This document shows positions 18,750 through 27,465 of a DNA stretch of 64,000 nt, in pieces. Positions within the stretch are counted from its first letter, which is position 1. Every line of letters begins with the position of its first letter. The stretch covers positions 3,864,945-3,928,944 of the forward strand of contig NZ_CP011412.1 in assembly GCF_001007875.1 (NCBI RefSeq). The letters run 5' to 3'. The notes below the pieces were generated by a model. The model did not search any database, was not told the DNA's origin, and saw nothing but the letters and a program-made list of their open reading frames with translations. Source of the stretch: Sedimenticola thiotaurini (GTDB lineage: Bacteria > Pseudomonadota > Gammaproteobacteria > Chromatiales > Chromatiaceae). The translations under genes were made by a program, and so were the position numbers.

Positions 18750-19022
18750 CTATTCGAAACTGTAGTGCTTTTCGACCGGCTTGAGGATCTTCCAGGTGCA
18801 GGAGAGGCCGGCCGGCAGGGTGAGCAGATCACCGCGTCCGAAGGTCTGGGGTTCGCCACCATCCGGTGTGATCTCCACCTGACCACGCAGGAAGTAACAG
18901 ACCTCGGTGCGCTCGTACTGCCAGGGAAACTCCGAGACCTCTTTCTCCCAGATGGGCCATTCAAAGACCCCCAGGATCTCCAGTTTGGCCGGTGACGCAT
19001 TGTGTTCACAGAGAATTTGCAT
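18750..19022 (-). CDS. small cupin-domain protein (DUF861/cupin_3 type)
   Basis: A 90-residue single cupin barrel. The core is ERTEVCYFLRGQVEITPDGG with the later FGRGDLLTLPAGLSCTWKI, the two cupin motifs, and it ends KPVEKHYSFE. This subgroup resembles ureidoglycolate-type and ethanolamine-type cupins, and no reaction can be assigned. It lies just downstream of the island boundary, on the same strand as mutS, 39 bases upstream of it. Confidence 0.8.
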   Translation of the reverse strand: MQILCEHNASPAKLEILGVFEWPIWEKEVSEFPWQYERTEVCYFLRGQVEITPDGGEPQTFGRGDLLTLPAGLSCTWKILKPVEKHYSFE

Positions 19023-19484
19023 AGGGATTGTCCGACATGCTGAATCAGGGCTGCACAGTGTAGCCCAATTCGACCGAATGGTCAGGCCCGGGCTCTTCCC
19101 GATCAGTTGGATAACCCTGCCTCACTTGCGTGAGCAGGGGCCGGTGCGGTTCTACTTTCACATTTCTAATCTATTTATGTTGAACACCTCCCGTATCCCA
19201 ATCAATTGCATAGGGACTGTGCACAACCTTTATCAGCTCTTGTCGCAATCAGGATTGATGTAATTGTTATTGAATTTCTGGGCTGATACCCATCCTTAAC
19301 AGGCCCTTTATGCTGGGGCAAATATGTGATCTTGCTATTTATGGAAGGTAAGGATTCTTAACTTGTTTAAACTTTTTGGAATATATCGTCACAAATTGAT
19401 AGGAATAAACTTTACAGGAATAAAAGTAAATGTTAGAAGTCGCACTCTTCAATGGGTATGTCAATGGATGGCCCAGAGAAATAG
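19023..19484. other. left island border region
   Basis: 462 bases without a credible gene. It holds the left 34-bp direct repeat (19116-19149). From about 19150 the composition turns distinctly AT-rich, as if foreign DNA begins there. The promoter for the secretion ABC gene should lie in 19300-19484, but no convincing -35/-10 pair was identified. Confidence 0.55.
19116..19149 (+). repeat. left 34-bp direct repeat flanking the island (DR-L)
   Basis: The element matches 30149-30182 at 33 of 34 positions; the only difference is G against A at 19139/30172. Its first 23 bases (cctgcctcacttgcgtgagc followed by agg) can fold into a hairpin with one bulged C. The pair brackets the whole SPM/secretion region and lies between cupin and pncC. 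Confidence 0.8.
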
Positions 19485-21659
19485 ATGGAGAATTCAGAAA
19501 CACTTCAAGCAGAACATGCTGTATGGCTGATTGGAAGCATCTGTCGCTTCCACCGGATCCCGTTCGATTCAGCACTACTTGTCCAGCAGCATCCCCCCGA
19601 GGCAGGGGATTACGGTATCGCCGAGCTTCTTCGCGCGCTCGACGGTTTGGGGCTGCGCCATGGTCAGTGCGCGGCGGCGGTGGTGGAGGATTTCTCTACG
19701 CTCACATTGCCCTGTATTGCCTTTCTGCGTACGGAGCCATCAGATATTCCAGCCGAGTCAGCCAGCGACAAGGATACCTCTGAAAAAGCGGTCCCTGCCC
19801 AACATTGGCAGCCTATCCTGATCTCCGATGCCGACGAAGAGGGCATTCACTACTTCCAGCCGGATAGTGAGACACCCCACCAAGTCCCCCATGCCGAGCT
19901 CGAAGCCTTGATCGAGCCCGTCATCTACCTAGTTGCGCCCAAATCAGAAGATCTGCGCGATGAGGACGGTAAGAAGGAGGTTGAAGAGAAAGAGTTCGGC
20001 TTCCGCTGGTTTGTCCCGGAGCTGCTGAAACACAAAGACGTCTGGCGAGACGTCCTCGCCGCCTCTCTGATCCTGCAACTGGTCGGACTGGCCACGCCGC
20101 TGTTCACGCAGGTCATTATCGACAAGGTGGTGGTCCACCAAACCCAGAGCACCCTGATCGCCATTGGCGCCGGGATGGTACTGGCTATCCTCTTCTCCGC
20201 CTCCTTCACCTGGATCCGCCAATATCTGGTTATCCACACTGGTAACCGCATCGATGCGGTGCTGGGTCACCGGGTCTTTGCTCATCTCGTCAAGCTGCCC
20301 ATGCCCTATTTCGCCAACCGTCCCACCGGCACACTGGTGGCACGCATACAAGGGGTGGAGACCATCCGCGAGTTCGTCTCGGGGGCGGCCATCTCGCTGC
20401 TTCTGGATGTGCCGTTTATGATCGTGCTGCTGGCAGTCATGTTCTGGTACAGTTGGCAGCTATCACTGATTGCAGTCGGTCTGCTCGCCTTACTTACACT
20501 GCTGAGCATACTTGTAACCCCCATACTGCGGGAGCGACTGAACAAGCAGTTCCTGCTGGGCGCGAGGAATCAGGCCTTCGTCACCGAATACGTCAGTGGC
20601 ATGGAGACAGTCAAATCCCTGCAACTCGAACCCCAGCTCGAGCGCCGCTATGGCAACTTCCTGGCCGACTATCTTCACTCCACCTTCTCTACCCGGCAGA
20701 TATCCAACACCTATAACACGCTTTCCCAATCACTGGAGCAACTGCAGACACTGGCAATCCTGGTGGTCGGTACCTTGCTTGTGATGCAGAACGACGGCTT
20801 CACCATCGGCATGCTAGTGGCCTTCCAGATGTTTGCAGGCAGACTGTCTCAGCCACTGCTCAGGTTGGTTGGTCTCTACCAGGAGTTCCAGCAGGCCAAC
20901 TTGGCGGTGAAACGCCTTGGCGATCTGATGAATGTGCCGACGGAGCCCTATGCTGTCTCACCAAACAGGGCCAAGAGCGGCAAGGTTGAAGTGAGCCTGG
21001 AGAACATCAGCTTCCGTTACAGCGAAGACCATCCCTGGTTGTTCACCGACCTCTCCTACACTTTCGCGCCCGGCAAGACGACTCTGGTGATGGGACCATC
21101 CGGCTCAGGCAAAAGTACGCTGGCGACGCTCATCCTCGGATTCTACCGGCCGAGCAATGGGCGGATTCTGCTGGGCGACAGGGATATCCGACACTTCTCC
21201 GCCAATGAGCTTCGCTCCAGGATTGGGGTGGTGCCCCAGGAAACGCGGCTATTTTCCGGTACGGTGTATGAAAATCTTCATATGGCCAACCCGCTTTCCA
21301 GCTTTGAGGAAATTGTGTCGGCTTGTCGCTGGGCGGGTATCCACGATGTCATCGAAGAACTGCCGAATGGCTATCAGACTCAACTGGGTGAAAATGGCGT
21401 CGGACTATCCGGCGGTCAAAGACAGCGTATTGCTATTGCGCGAGCGTTGCTGAAACGTCCCGGGATCTTGATCTTCGATGAGGCGACATCAAACCTCGAC
21501 GATCATGCTGCCGAGAGTTTTGCGGCGACAATCAATAACCTGAACGGAAAAGTGACGATATTGTTTATTGCACACAAAGTGCCAAAGAAACTGTTTGTGA
21601 AAGAAACAGTGATTGTTGGGCAAGGAAATGGTAACAACATGGCAAGGAAGGAAGCATGA
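19485..21659 (+). CDS. type I secretion ABC transporter (HlyB-like, with C39-like domain)
   Basis: A 724-residue inner-membrane exporter. Residues about 1-140 form a peptidase-C39-like domain (AVWLIGSICRFHRIPFD) lacking the catalytic Cys context, as in HlyB-type transporters that bind but do not cleave their substrate. Residues about 165-465 hold six helices, with FWYSWQLSLIAVGLLAL among them. The ATPase part (about 490-720) has [26 protein letters not shown] and ILIFDEATSNLD. Partners of the HlyD and TolC types are not in the window. It is the first gene of the island and is followed by the SPM cassettes, its likely cargo. Confidence 0.9.
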   Translation: MENSETLQAEHAVWLIGSICRFHRIPFDSALLVQQHPPEAGDYGIAELLRALDGLGLRHGQCAAAVVEDFSTLTLPCIAFLRTEPSDIPAESASDKDTSEKAVPAQHWQPILISDADEEGIHYFQPDSETPHQVPHAELEALIEPVIYLVAPKSEDLRDEDGKKEVEEKEFGFRWFVPELLKHKDVWRDVLAASLILQLVGLATPLFTQVIIDKVVVHQTQSTLIAIGAGMVLAILFSASFTWIRQYLVIHTGNRIDAVLGHRVFAHLVKLPMPYFANRPTGTLVARIQGVETIREFVSGAAISLLLDVPFMIVLLAVMFWYSWQLSLIAVGLLALLTLLSILVTPILRERLNKQFLLGARNQAFVTEYVSGMETVKSLQLEPQLERRYGNFLADYLHSTFSTRQISNTYNTLSQSLEQLQTLAILVVGTLLVMQNDGFTIGMLVAFQMFAGRLSQPLLRLVGLYQEFQQANLAVKRLGDLMNVPTEPYAVSPNRAKSGKVEVSLENISFRYSEDHPWLFTDLSYTFAPGKTTLVMGPSGSGKSTLATLILGFYRPSNGRILLGDRDIRHFSANELRSRIGVVPQETRLFSGTVYENLHMANPLSSFEEIVSACRWAGIHDVIEELPNGYQTQLGENGVGLSGGQRQRIAIARALLKRPGILIFDEATSNLDDHAAESFAATINNLNGKVTILFIAHKVPKKLFVKETVIVGQGNGNNMARKEA

Positions 21660-21739
21660 TGATGTCCCTTTAACACTTCCGTCTTGACTTGATATGCAGC
21701 TCGATGATGAAGGATTTATGCAGAAATAATGGGTGACGT

Positions 21740-22249
21740 ATGACAAAAGAAGGACAAGGCAGATTCAAAGTCGTTCTCTTTATATGGTGGCTCGGTCTTA
21801 TAGCTTCCAATGGTTCCTGTGAGTTAGTTGCTTCACTGGAATGGGTTTCCAGGATCGTGCCAGCTATTGATTCATTTAAGCTGGCTGCTGCACCAGAAAA
21901 TGCCTGTGCTGCCGATGCAATGTGGACATATGCTTGGTTAAGTATGCCTGTGTTTTTTGTGTGGATAATTTATTTGGCATACGCTGAACCAACTCACCAT
22001 CGAGCAAGATCTAAAAGGGTATGGGGTTCGATATTTTTTGTGGGTATGTTTGTTGTAGCTTTTCTCGCTTCGTTTTATGGGGTTTATGAACCATATCCAG
22101 GAACTGGTGTAGGCCGTTGGGAGAAACTCTATAGAGGTGGTGAGGTTGGTGTGATTGTGATTACAACCGTCGCGTGGCTTTTTTTATATTCGTCGTTTCT
22201 TATGTTCTCAATATTTATATCCGAGTTGGTAGGGATTAAACGTAAATAA
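21740..22249 (+). CDS. four-helix membrane protein, candidate immunity protein of cassette 1
   Basis: A 169-residue protein with about four membrane helices (near residues 10-28, 68-86, 100-122 and 140-163) and a conserved outside loop with WVSRIVPAID and AAPENACAADAMWTYAW. I do not recognise a named family. It is about 60 percent identical by eye to the 24829-25341 protein, and both stand 10-12 bases before an SPM protein with a matching head. This co-duplication is the main reason to propose immunity against the following head. Its codon use is AT-rich compared with the core genes. Confidence 0.6.
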   Translation: MTKEGQGRFKVVLFIWWLGLIASNGSCELVASLEWVSRIVPAIDSFKLAAAPENACAADAMWTYAWLSMPVFFVWIIYLAYAEPTHHRARSKRVWGSIFFVGMFVVAFLASFYGVYEPYPGTGVGRWEKLYRGGEVGVIVITTVAWLFLYSSFLMFSIFISELVGIKRK

Positions 22250-22261
22250 TAGGGAGTAAAA

Positions 22262-24079
22262 ATGACTACTCAAACGGACACTAATGCAGCAGAGACGAAT
22301 GATGCAATTGCAGCTGCAATGAAAGACTATGGGCTCAAAACGGCGCAGTTCATTAATAAGTATCTTGAGGAGTCGGCAAAAAGGATTTTGGATCAATCTC
22401 TTGAAGGTCGTAGGGCTGCTGAGGAGATCGTTGCAGCTTTATCAGAGGCATATAACCAGGCATCGAGTCTTGCAACAAGTTATGCTAGGCAGGCAGATCT
22501 ATATGGCATGGAGGGGAACCGCGCATGGCAAGATGCCCTAGACAAGACCGCGTTTGAGCAGCGACAGATTTCTGAATATCTTGACCGCCGGTTAGCGGAA
22601 GGGCTTTCGGATTTTGGCGATTTCTCCAAGACCGTAGCAGATAGCGGTATAGCTAAAATTGTTGGCCAGGCTGGGGGGATTCTGGTTGATGCCTATCAAG
22701 TTATTGATTACCTAAGAAAGGGGGATGCGGAGGGAGTTGGTGCAACATTGGCTGGTGCCCTCTTGGGAGGTATTGCTGCTGGCGCAGCAGTGTTCTTAGG
22801 TGCTCCTGTCGCGGTTGTTGCTGCATTAGGTATAGGAGTTTCTTGGGTAGGTGAGGAATTATTCAAGGAAGTGTACGATGATTTAGTGGAATGGGGGGCT
22901 GACTTTCTTGTTTGGTGGGATCCGCTTGGTATCATGCCAGATGTCAACGGAGACTTTTTGAATGCCCGCAACTGGATCCAACGCCGCGACCCCCTGACCC
23001 TCGACCTCGATGATGATGGCCTCGAAACCACCGGCATCGATCCCGACAACCCCATTCTCTTCGACCACGATGGCGACGGTACCGCCAATGCTACCGGCTG
23101 GGTCAAGCCGGACGACGGCTATCTGGTCTTCGACCGCAACGAAAACGGCCTTATCGACAACGGCACGGAGCTTTTCGGCGACTCCACACCGCTGCTGGAC
23201 GAAAACGGCGAAGTGGTTGGTAATGCCGCCGACGGCTTCGCCGCTTTGGCCGCTGAGGACACAAACAACGACGGCAACGTCGATGCGGGTGACGCCAACT
23301 GGGACAAACTGCGCGTCTGGCAGGACTTGAATTCCGACGGCAAAACCGACGAGGACGAACTGAAGACACTGGAGGAACTCGGCATCGCCGGCTTCCACGT
23401 TGGCAAGGAGGAGAACACCCAGGTCCTTGCTAATGGCAACGCCGTGGCCGATCTCGGCTCCTACATCCGCACCGATGGTTCTAAAGGTACCCTGGGCGAA
23501 GTCACCGGCAACATGGCCGACATTGATCTCATCGACAACCCCTTCTACCGCGAATTCAGCGATACCATACCGCTCACCGAGCAGGCCAAGACCCTGGCCG
23601 ATATGCAGGGCTCTGGCAATGTGCGCGACCTGCGTGAGGCCTCCAGTCTCTCCTCCTCCCTGGCCAACTCCGTGGAGAACTACTCTGCCGCTGAAACGAA
23701 GGTCGAGCAGATGGCGTTGGTCGATGACCTGATCGAAAAGTGGGCAGCCTCCTCGAATAATCCGACCAGCATCGAGCAGGCCGAGGCGCAGGGTTATCGC
23801 CTGCAGTATTTGGTGCCCGGCCTCACGCCCTCCATGCTCAGCAACGCCTTTTTCGTTAGCAGTGGCTCATCCAGCGGTTCCGGCACGGTAGCCTACGGTC
23901 CGAATACCGCCCAGCGCCGCGCTGAACTTCTCGCAGAGCAGGCGCGGGTGACGGAGCTCATTGCCCTGCTCGGAAAGTTCAACGGCATGACTTTCGTCGA
24001 TATCGAGCCCGATGGCGTGCGCACCGGTGCCAACACCTTCGTTTCCGTGAGCAGCGCCGATACAATGATGGCCGCATGA
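22262..24079 (+). CDS. SPM protein 1: hydrophobic-head protein with FrpC-type self-processing module
   Basis: A 605-residue protein in three parts. The head (1-240) is largely helical, with a glycine-rich hydrophobic stretch at about 158-197 (ATLAGALLGGIAAGAAVFLG and onward), resembling membrane-inserting bacteriocins. The SPM (about 243-450) starts at Asp243-Pro244 in RRDPLTLDLDDDGLETTG and contains repeated acidic Ca-binding loops (DHDGDGTAN, DRNENGLIDNGTELFGD, DTNNDGNVD, DLNSDGKTDEDELKTLEELG). A further tail (about 455-605) is Ala/Ser-rich. FrpC and ApxIVA SPMs cleave themselves at this Asp-Pro bond. No RTX GGxGxD repeats or HlyA-type end are seen. Confidence 0.8.
   Translation: MTTQTDTNAAETNDAIAAAMKDYGLKTAQFINKYLEESAKRILDQSLEGRRAAEEIVAALSEAYNQASSLATSYARQADLYGMEGNRAWQDALDKTAFEQRQISEYLDRRLAEGLSDFGDFSKTVADSGIAKIVGQAGGILVDAYQVIDYLRKGDAEGVGATLAGALLGGIAAGAAVFLGAPVAVVAALGIGVSWVGEELFKEVYDDLVEWGADFLVWWDPLGIMPDVNGDFLNARNWIQRRDPLTLDLDDDGLETTGIDPDNPILFDHDGDGTANATGWVKPDDGYLVFDRNENGLIDNGTELFGDSTPLLDENGEVVGNAADGFAALAAEDTNNDGNVDAGDANWDKLRVWQDLNSDGKTDEDELKTLEELGIAGFHVGKEENTQVLANGNAVADLGSYIRTDGSKGTLGEVTGNMADIDLIDNPFYREFSDTIPLTEQAKTLADMQGSGNVRDLREASSLSSSLANSVENYSAAETKVEQMALVDDLIEKWAASSNNPTSIEQAEAQGYRLQYLVPGLTPSMLSNAFFVSSGSSSGSGTVAYGPNTAQRRAELLAEQARVTELIALLGKFNGMTFVDIEPDGVRTGANTFVSVSSADTMMAA
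22964..23608 (+). repeat. SPM-coding block, copy 1 (645 bp)
   Basis: The first of three 645-bp, in-frame, almost identical blocks encoding the 215-codon processing module. The match with copies 2 and 3 begins abruptly at gcccgcaactgg and ends at atgcag. The block is visibly more GC-rich than the head in front of it. Confidence 0.85.
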
Positions 24080-24166
24080 TTGCACACGAAATATTGACGT
24101 TTTTGTACGTGTGGGTATAAGTAACTATCGAGCCAATCGGACAGTGAGGAAGGCTCAGGGAGCAAC

Positions 24167-24724
24167 ATGGAAGCCATCGACAACAAGACCAGCAACAAGA
24201 CGGACGCTGGCCGAACTCTGGCAGCGTTTCCCGTATCCCTGCATGTTCCCGGCAAGCGTCGAGGCATTTGTCGTAGCGATCACCTTTGCACGTCCATTAG
24301 CAGAACGCGCATTGCCTCATTGATGCCATTACCTGTGGGCAATCAGTTAATACACACTGAACCCAGCATTGAGAAAATCACCTCGGCCTGTCGTTGGGCG
24401 GGTATCCACGATGTCATCGAAAAACTGCCGGACGGTTATCAGACGCAACTGGGTGAAAATGGTGTTGGACTTTCAGGAGGCCAAAGACAACGTATTGCTA
24501 TTGCGCGAGCGTTGCTGAAACGTCCCGAAATACTTATTTTTGATGAGGCGACATCAAACCTCGACGATCATGCTGCCGAGAGTATTGTGGCGACAATCAA
24601 TAACCTGAACGGAAAAGTGACGATATTGTTTATTGCACACAAAGTGCCAAAGAAACTGTTTGTGAACGAAACAGTGATTGTTGGGCAAGGGAATGGTAAC
24701 AACATGGCAAGGAAGGAAGCATGA
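24167..24724 (+). pseudogene. truncated duplicate of the secretion ABC transporter C terminus
   Basis: The 185-codon frame contains only the last third of an ABC ATPase. Bases 24383-24724 match 21318-21659 of the complete transporter over 342 positions, with signature LSGGQRQRIAIARAL, Walker B ILIFDEATSNLD and the shared tail ending NNMARKEA. Walker A and all membrane helices are missing. The first 70 codons are unrelated to the transporter. It was evidently carried along when the transporter-end/membrane-protein/SPM segment was duplicated, and it cannot function as an exporter. Confidence 0.85.
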
Positions 24725-24828
24725 TTATGTCTCTTCTCATAGATTGGTTTTGAGTTGTTGTTCGGTTTGAACGGTACGATGCCTGCTTTATACGATGAAT
24801 GATTTGTTAAGAAATAGTTGGCTCAGGT

Positions 24829-25341
24829 ATGACAAAAGAAGGACAACGCCGATTCATATTCACAATGATCATCTGGTGGATAGGTCTGATAGCCGCCAAT
24901 AGTGTCTGCGACATATTTGCTTCGGTGGAATGGGTTTCTCGGATCGTCCCGGCCATCAAATCGTTCAAACTGGCCGCTGCACCAGAAAACGCTTGCTCAG
25001 CTGATGGGATATGGACCTACGCATGGTTGGTTGCGCCAATATTTTTTATTTGGATCACATATATTGCGTACATTGAACCTACATATGAGCGTACAGCTAA
25101 GCAAAGAGGGTGGGGGGTGCCTTTTGTTTTTTTGCTGCTGCTGATTGGTTGCCTGACTACATTTTACGGAATTTATGATCCTTACCCAGGGACCGGTAAA
25201 GGTCGCTGGGAGACAATGTATAGGGAATCAGAGGTTGGGGTGATCGCTGTCACGACCGCAGCGTGGGTTGGGACATATGGATTGCTACTTATGAGTGCTC
25301 TATTGATTACTGAGATTTTTAGAATTAAACGAAACCAATAA
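24829..25341 (+). CDS. four-helix membrane protein, candidate immunity protein of cassette 2
   Basis: A 170-residue paralogue of the 21740-22249 protein. It shares the opening MTKEGQ-RF, the WVSRIVPAI-SFKLAAAPENAC segment, the Y-G-YDPYPGTG-GRWE loop and the end IKRN. It has four predicted helices. It starts 10 bases before the broken SPM protein 2, repeating the order of cassette 1. If the head was toxic, this gene may now be an orphan protector. Function is inferred from position only. Confidence 0.6.
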   Translation: MTKEGQRRFIFTMIIWWIGLIAANSVCDIFASVEWVSRIVPAIKSFKLAAAPENACSADGIWTYAWLVAPIFFIWITYIAYIEPTYERTAKQRGWGVPFVFLLLLIGCLTTFYGIYDPYPGTGKGRWETMYRESEVGVIAVTTAAWVGTYGLLLMSALLITEIFRIKRNQ

Positions 25342-25351
25342 AAGGCTAAGG

Positions 25352-26725
25352 ATGGTTGAGCAAACGACAGAAAACAACACCGAAACCAATAATGCCATTG
25401 CGGACGCAATGCAAGATATCGGGACGAAAACAGCGGAATATGTCGCCCAGTATCTTGAAGCAGCGAACGAACGTATCTTGCAAGAGGCGCTTGAAGGCCA
25501 TAAGGCCGCTGAAGAGATAGTGTCCAACCCTGCTGATGCTTATAGGCAGGCATAGAACATGGCGAGTGATCTTGCAAAACAGGCCGATCAGTACGGCATG
25601 GATGGAAATAGAGCTTGGCAAGATGCATTGGATAAGACTGCGTTCGAGCAGCGGCAGATAGCCGACTACCTCGATAATAGGCTCGCTGATGGTCTTGCTG
25701 ATTTAGATGACTGGTCAAAAACGATTGCTGATAGCCGAGTTGCAAAAGTTGTGGGTCAAGCTGGTGGGATCGCTGTCGATGCTTATCAAATTATCGACAA
25801 GTTGATTGATGGAGACCCTGAAGGAGCATCCGCAAGTTATGTCGGGGCTGCTTTGGGAGGGCTCGCTGCGGTTGGTCTTGCGGCGATAGGAGCTCCTGCT
25901 GCTGTGGTGGCTGGTGCGGCAGTCCTTATTTCGTGGGCTGGTGAAGAACTCTATGATGATGCAGTGCAATGGTTGGGTGACTTTCTGGAGTGGTGGGATC
26001 CGCTCGGAATCATGCCAGATGTGAACGGTGATTATAATAATGCCCGCAACTGGATCCAACGCCGCGACCCCCTGACCCTCGACCTCGATGATGATGGTCT
26101 CGAAACCACCGGCATCGATCCCAACAACCCCATCCTCTTCGACCACGACGGCGACGGTACCGCCAATGCCACCGGTTGGGTAAAACCCGACGACGGTTAT
26201 CTCGTTTTTGACCGCAATGAAAACGGCCTCATCGACAACGGCACCGAGCTTTTCGGCGACTCCACACCGCTGCTGGACGAAAACGGCGAAGTGGTTGGTA
26301 ATGCCGCCGACGGCTTCGCCGCTTTGGCCGCTGAGGACACAAACAACGACGGCAACGTCGATGCGGGTGACGCCAACTGGGACAAACTGCGCGTCTGGCA
26401 GGACTTGAATTCCGACGGCAAAACCGACGAGGACGAACTGAAGACACTGGAGGAAGTCGGCATCGCCGGCTTCCACGTTGGCAAGGAGGAGAACACCCAG
26501 GTCCTTGCTAATGGCAACGCCGTGGCCGATCTCGGCTCCTACATCCGCACCGATGGTTCTAAAGGTACCCTGGGCGAAGTCACCGGCAACATGGCCGACA
26601 TTGATCTCATCGACAACCCCTTCTACCGCGAATTCAGCGATACCATACCGCTCACCGAGCAGGCCAAGACCCTGGCTGACATGCAGAGTTTACACTTCCC
26701 ACGGGTTCTGGCGGAGGCTGCATGA
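25352..26725 (+). pseudogene. SPM protein 2, interrupted by an in-frame amber stop
   Basis: A 457-codon frame homologous to SPM protein 1 but with TAG at 25553-25555. Codons before it (25352-25552) and after it (from the ATG at 25559) are in the same phase and align with protein 1 on both sides: AYNQASSLATSY in protein 1 corresponds to AYRQA-stop-NMASDLAKQ here. The head again carries a hydrophobic glycine/alanine stretch (VGAALGGLAAVGLAAIGAPA). The SPM follows with Asp-Pro at codons 239-240, and only about 12 residues come after it. The downstream ATG at 25559 could still produce a shortened protein. Confidence 0.75.
26042..26686 (+). repeat. SPM-coding block, copy 2 (645 bp)
   Basis: The second copy of the processing-module block, the same 645-bp length as copies 1 and 3. 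Differences cluster in the first 170 bases (for example Asn for Asp in DPNNP, and several silent changes); the remainder is nearly base-for-base identical to copy 1. Confidence 0.85.
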
Positions 26726-27465
26726 AACGGATTATTAAGTGGTTCACTGCCCTCGCTGCGATTCTGGTAGGACTTTATGCCGTTACAACCGGGTTCGGGA
26801 TATGGGCATCCCACGAGACGGGAAAACGTTTTGATATCGGTTATGGAACATCAACGAGCCCCAAGTTAGTACACCTGGAGATCGGATATAAGGTGTTCGC
26901 TATTCCACAGAACTATATCTGGTCACGGGAGGATTGGAAGGGCGGTAAGGTCCAAGGAGTCAATCTGCATGCACTTTGGCCGGATTTTGAACCTTACACA
27001 GAGGCAAATCGGTATGAGTTTGATAAACCGGGGTGGAACAGGAAGATGGACATCCTATTAAGAGAGCATAACATCCCGGGGAGCCGTACAAGCCGGACAT
27101 CCATGACCAGACGCGAAATATACGACCGAATTCTATACGACTATGCTGCACAGAAACCAAGAATAGCGAGAGAGTTACAGGGCCCGTTTGGTCTGAAAAT
27201 TCAGCATTTATCCCCACCAAGAATATCTGGCGACGAAATATACACTGGCCGTAAAGCTAATGGTGATTTCTATTGGGTTCAGTGCGGCCAGGAAGGTAAG
27301 CATGAATTTCCATCATGCAGTACCTATGTCGAGTATTCAAAATACGTCACGATACACTACAGCTTTTCAAGGAAGGACCTAAATAACTGGCAGGGTATAG
27401 ACGATGCCGTAGTGGCTTTTGTTAACAGCTTTGAGGCTAATACCAAGCAAGGAGGATTACAATGA
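26722..27465 (+). CDS. single-helix anchored periplasmic protein, candidate immunity protein of cassette 3
   Basis: A 247-residue protein with one N-terminal membrane helix (about 5-25, WFTALAAILVGLYAVTTGFG) and a long, presumably periplasmic, mixed domain with two cysteines (VQCGQEGKHEFPSCSTY) that could form a disulfide. I do not recognise the family. It overlaps SPM gene 2 by four bases (ATGA) at its start and SPM gene 3 by four bases at its end, so it is translationally coupled to both. By analogy with the other cassettes it would protect against the head of SPM protein 3; the alternative partner is protein 2. Confidence 0.55.
   Translation: MKRIIKWFTALAAILVGLYAVTTGFGIWASHETGKRFDIGYGTSTSPKLVHLEIGYKVFAIPQNYIWSREDWKGGKVQGVNLHALWPDFEPYTEANRYEFDKPGWNRKMDILLREHNIPGSRTSRTSMTRREIYDRILYDYAAQKPRIARELQGPFGLKIQHLSPPRISGDEIYTGRKANGDFYWVQCGQEGKHEFPSCSTYVEYSKYVTIHYSFSRKDLNNWQGIDDAVVAFVNSFEANTKQGGLQ

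Noticed and set aside
19016..19222. Short similarity ttgcatagggattgt / ttgcatagggactgt near the left island border
   Set aside because: Only 14 of 15 bases, no structural context, and one copy covers the cupin start codon; likely chance.
22883..23398. Minus-strand frame repeated identically at three places (also near 25715-26476 and 27885-28574)
   Set aside because: Its repetition follows simply from the repeated SPM block; it is the reverse reading of that block.
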